DNA from: an uncultured Eubacteriaceae bacterium
Lineage (GTDB): Bacteria; Bacillota; Clostridia; Lachnospirales; CAG-274
Length of the DNA: 7,621 nucleotides
NCBI GenBank assembly: GCA_946534775.1
Contig: CAMNCZ010000040.1
Span: forward strand, 1 to 7,621
Direction of reading: 5' to 3'
Within the stretch, counting starts at the first letter, position 1. Each line of letters starts with the position of its first letter. Below the pieces are notes generated by a model. It had not been told where the DNA came from and ran no database searches. It saw nothing but the letters and a program-made list of their open reading frames with translations. This document shows, piece after piece, positions 5,583 to 7,621 of the stretch. The translations under genes were made by a program, and so were the position numbers.

Positions 5583-7535
5583 TTACTCCCCGATAAGTTC
5601 CAAGAAATCCTCTTCGCTTATTATCGGTATACCCAGTTCTTTCGCTTTTTTGTTTTTTGAACTGTTTGAAGTTACATCGTTATTTATAAGATAATTTGTT
5701 TTTGAAGATACACTGCCTGTTGCCTTGCCGCCCAGTTCCTCGATCTTGGCCTGAAGTTCCTTGCGGTTTTTAAAATGATGCACATCGCCCGTTATAACAA
5801 AAATTTTATCTTTTAACGGCTGTTCACCCACTGCGGCTTTGGGTGTGTCAAATGTCAGTTCTTTGCGTATTTTTTCGACAAGCGCCGTATTCTTTTCGTT
5901 ATTGAAAAAATTTTCGACCGACTTTGCTATTATCTCGCCGAAACCGTCTATACCCACCAATTCCTCCGCCTTTGCGGACATTATCTTATCAATATCGTGA
6001 TCGTAAAATTTACATAAAAGCTTTGCATTGCTAAGTCCCACATTTTCTATACCAAGGGCATATATAAAATTCGGCAGACCGATATTTCTGCTTTTTTCTA
6101 TGGCATTCATAAGGTTTTCAAACGATTTTTCGCCAAAGCCCTCAAGGTTTACAAGCGTTTGTTTGTGCTTTGAAAGTGCATATATATCGGCATAATCGGT
6201 CAATGTATCCGCATTTATAAACTTTTCGAGAGTACTTTCCGAAAGCCCTTCTATATTCATTGCATCACGGCTTACAAAATGTACAAAGCCCATCAGTTTT
6301 TTCGCAGCACAGTCGGGGTTTATGCATTTAAGCGCCTTGCCGTCGCGTATACTGACTATCTCCGTTTTGCCGCCGCAGACGGGACAGACCTCGGGTATTT
6401 CGGCTCTGTTTGATTTTGTCAGATTTTCCGCGACCTGCGGTATTATCATATTTGCCTTATAGACCGTGATCTTATCACCAAGCCCAAGTTCAAGATTTTC
6501 CACAATACTGACATTGTGCAGACTTGCGCGTTCTACCGTCGTTCCCTCCAATTCAACGGGGTCAAAAACCGCTATCGGGTTTATAAGACCCGTTCTCGAC
6601 GCGCTCCACTCTATCTGCCTTAAAGTTGTTTCCGCCGTTTCATCCGCCCATTTAAACGCTATCGAATCGCGTGGGAACTTAGCCGTTGTACCGAGTGAAC
6701 GCGAATACCCGACATCATCATAAGTCAGCACAAGGCCGTCTGTCGCAAACGGATTGTTCGGGATATTCGCCTCAAATTCCCTTACCGTCTTTTCGACATT
6801 TTTCGCATCAACAAATTTTCTTTCCACAGTCTGAAACCCTTTTTTGTCGAGCCAGTCCATACCCTCGGACTTTTTCGCAAATTCCGTTCCCTCTGCACTC
6901 ACAAGCGAAAACGCAACAAAGCAAACACTCCTTTGCGCACATATTTCGCTGTTTAACTGCCTTACGGTACCGCTGCAAAGATTACGCGGGTTTTTGTACT
7001 CGTCTTCGGGGTCAAGACGGCTGTTTATCTTCTCAAAATCCTCAAACGAAATAACAGCCTCGCCCCTTAAAACCAATTCCCCTTTAAAATCAAGCTTTAA
7101 CGGTATATTTTTAAAAGTGAGGGCATTATGCGTTATATCCTCGCCAATAATACCGTTGCCGCGTGTAAGTGCCTGTTTAAGCTCACCGTCACGGTAGGTC
7201 AGCACCACTGTCAAACCGTCCATTTTATAGGACAAAAGACCTTGCTGTTCACCCAAAAATTCTTCAAGCCTTGATGTTTCCTTGGTCTTGTCAAGTGAAA
7301 GCATCGGTGAGGGATGTTCGACCTTCGTCAGATTGCTTAAAACCGTATAACCCACTTTTTGCGTAGGGCTGTCGGAAAGTATTATGCCCGTTTTGTTTTC
7401 AAGTGCAGTCAATTCATCATAAAGCGCATCGTATTCCTTGTCACTCATAACTTCCTTGTCCTGCTGATAATAAGCTTTTGATGCATTATTCAATATTTTG
7501 ACAAGTTCTTTTATTCTTTTGATATCATTTTCCAT
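5583..7535 (-). CDS. ligA: NAD-dependent DNA ligase LigA, divergent branch
   Basis: LigA seals nicks in replication and repair using NAD+. From the ATG at 7535 it has 650 residues. Domain Ia has Tyr22, Asp32, Tyr35 and Asp36, numbered exactly as the E. coli NMN-binding residues, which favours this start; GGA 5 bases upstream supports it. An in-frame ATG at 7571 would give 662 residues. The adenylation domain has nucleophile Lys104 (KMDG), Arg125-Gly (TRGNG), Glu159 (RGEA), Arg184/Arg192, Asp266-Gly267 and Lys295 (AFKW). An OB fold follows, then a Cys4 zinc finger (384, 387, 404, 409), helix-hairpin-helix repeats (about 425-560) and a C-terminal BRCT domain (about 573-650). Oddities: Ser102 stands where E. 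coli has Glu113, Thr271 where it has Lys290, and no Arg matches Arg277. These look like features of a clostridial sub-branch, not decay. The gene ends at a strong terminator. Confidence 0.94.
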   Translation of the reverse strand: MENDIKRIKELVKILNNASKAYYQQDKEVMSDKEYDALYDELTALENKTGIILSDSPTQKVGYTVLSNLTKVEHPSPMLSLDKTKETSRLEEFLGEQQGLLSYKMDGLTVVLTYRDGELKQALTRGNGIIGEDITHNALTFKNIPLKLDFKGELVLRGEAVISFEDFEKINSRLDPEDEYKNPRNLCSGTVRQLNSEICAQRSVCFVAFSLVSAEGTEFAKKSEGMDWLDKKGFQTVERKFVDAKNVEKTVREFEANIPNNPFATDGLVLTYDDVGYSRSLGTTAKFPRDSIAFKWADETAETTLRQIEWSASRTGLINPIAVFDPVELEGTTVERASLHNVSIVENLELGLGDKITVYKANMIIPQVAENLTKSNRAEIPEVCPVCGGKTEIVSIRDGKALKCINPDCAAKKLMGFVHFVSRDAMNIEGLSESTLEKFINADTLTDYADIYALSKHKQTLVNLEGFGEKSFENLMNAIEKSRNIGLPNFIYALGIENVGLSNAKLLCKFYDHDIDKIMSAKAEELVGIDGFGEIIAKSVENFFNNEKNTALVEKIRKELTFDTPKAAVGEQPLKDKIFVITGDVHHFKNRKELQAKIEELGGKATGSVSSKTNYLINNDVTSNSSKNKKAKELGIPIISEEDFLELIGE

Positions 7536-7571
7536 ATTTTTCCACGCTATTTTCCTTCCAATAATTTCCAT

Positions 7572-7621
7572 TTACTTCGGTTTACAGTTCCCGCAGGGCT
7601 TAAAACCGTTGTTTTTCAATT
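7572..7621 (-). CDS. 3' end of a possible gene with a PCxxC tail, upstream of ligA (partial)
   Basis: Entering from the right edge on the minus strand, a frame reads LKNNGFKPCGNCKPK and then stops with TAA at 7574-7572. The stop abuts the upstream ligA ATG at 7571 and lies 36 bases before the preferred one. A Gly-aromatic-Lys-Pro-Cys-x-x-Cys ending resembles the last half of the Ada-type zinc-binding module found at the C-terminus of some nucleases and metallo-hydrolases (GYKPCxxC). Fifteen codons without a stop could be chance, so both existence and identity are tentative. If real, it would be co-transcribed with ligA, since no terminator or promoter is visible between them. Confidence 0.4.
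   Translation of the reverse strand, partial: LKNNGFKPCGNCKPK

Noticed and set aside
1..7621. A mobile element, defence island or CRISPR array in this window
   Set aside because: No transposase, integrase, direct-repeat array, terminal repeats or phage-type gene could be found; all complete genes are housekeeping repair genes plus DUF554.

Overview
This window is compact bacterial chromosome, most likely from the class Clostridia (Firmicutes/Bacillota). Moderately AT-rich DNA, strong G-rich Shine-Dalgarno sites, a YolD-like protein beside a UvrX-type Y-family polymerase, and a bacterial OGG1-type glycosylase of the Clostridium acetobutylicum kind all point that way. I cannot name the genus. 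No rRNA, tRNA, CRISPR array, insertion sequence or phage gene is visible. Nearly all the DNA is coding, and five of the six complete genes are DNA-repair genes or tied to one.

Left part (plus strand, 94-3648) is a tightly packed three-gene unit. It holds an 8-oxoguanine DNA glycosylase/lyase (ogg), a DUF554 family membrane protein, and uvrB, the damage-loading helicase-like subunit of nucleotide excision repair. The gaps are 1 and 5 bases, and each internal Shine-Dalgarno lies in the end of the preceding gene. Left of ogg, a divergent minus-strand gene begins and runs off the window edge (1-28), leaving a 65-base divergent promoter region.

Middle part (minus strand, 3641-5439) is a two-gene translesion-synthesis unit. 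A UvrX/UmuC-like Y-family polymerase is followed by a YolD-like protein joined by a TAATG stop/start overlap. The unit is convergent with uvrB and overlaps its 3' end by 8 bases. Upstream of the polymerase, 143 non-coding bases carry a near-consensus sigma-A promoter with 17-bp spacing, a one-mismatch LexA/DinR-like palindrome, a perfect inverted repeat over the predicted transcription start, and the ligA terminator.

Right part (minus strand, 5583-7621) is ligA, an NAD-dependent DNA ligase, ending in a clear intrinsic terminator. Immediately upstream is the last 15 residues or so of another possible minus-strand gene with a PCxxC ending. The ligase is complete by domain, but several normally invariant adenylate-pocket positions are substituted, placing it in a divergent LigA branch.

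Together the window holds base excision (Ogg), nucleotide excision (UvrB), lesion bypass (Y-polymerase plus YolD) and nick sealing (LigA). The proximity suggests a repair neighbourhood, but the three transcription units look separately controlled. Only the polymerase unit shows an SOS-like operator. I see no wholly unknown system. The most interesting leads are the divergent LigA active site, the membrane protein inside the repair operon, and the double-operator architecture at the polymerase promoter.
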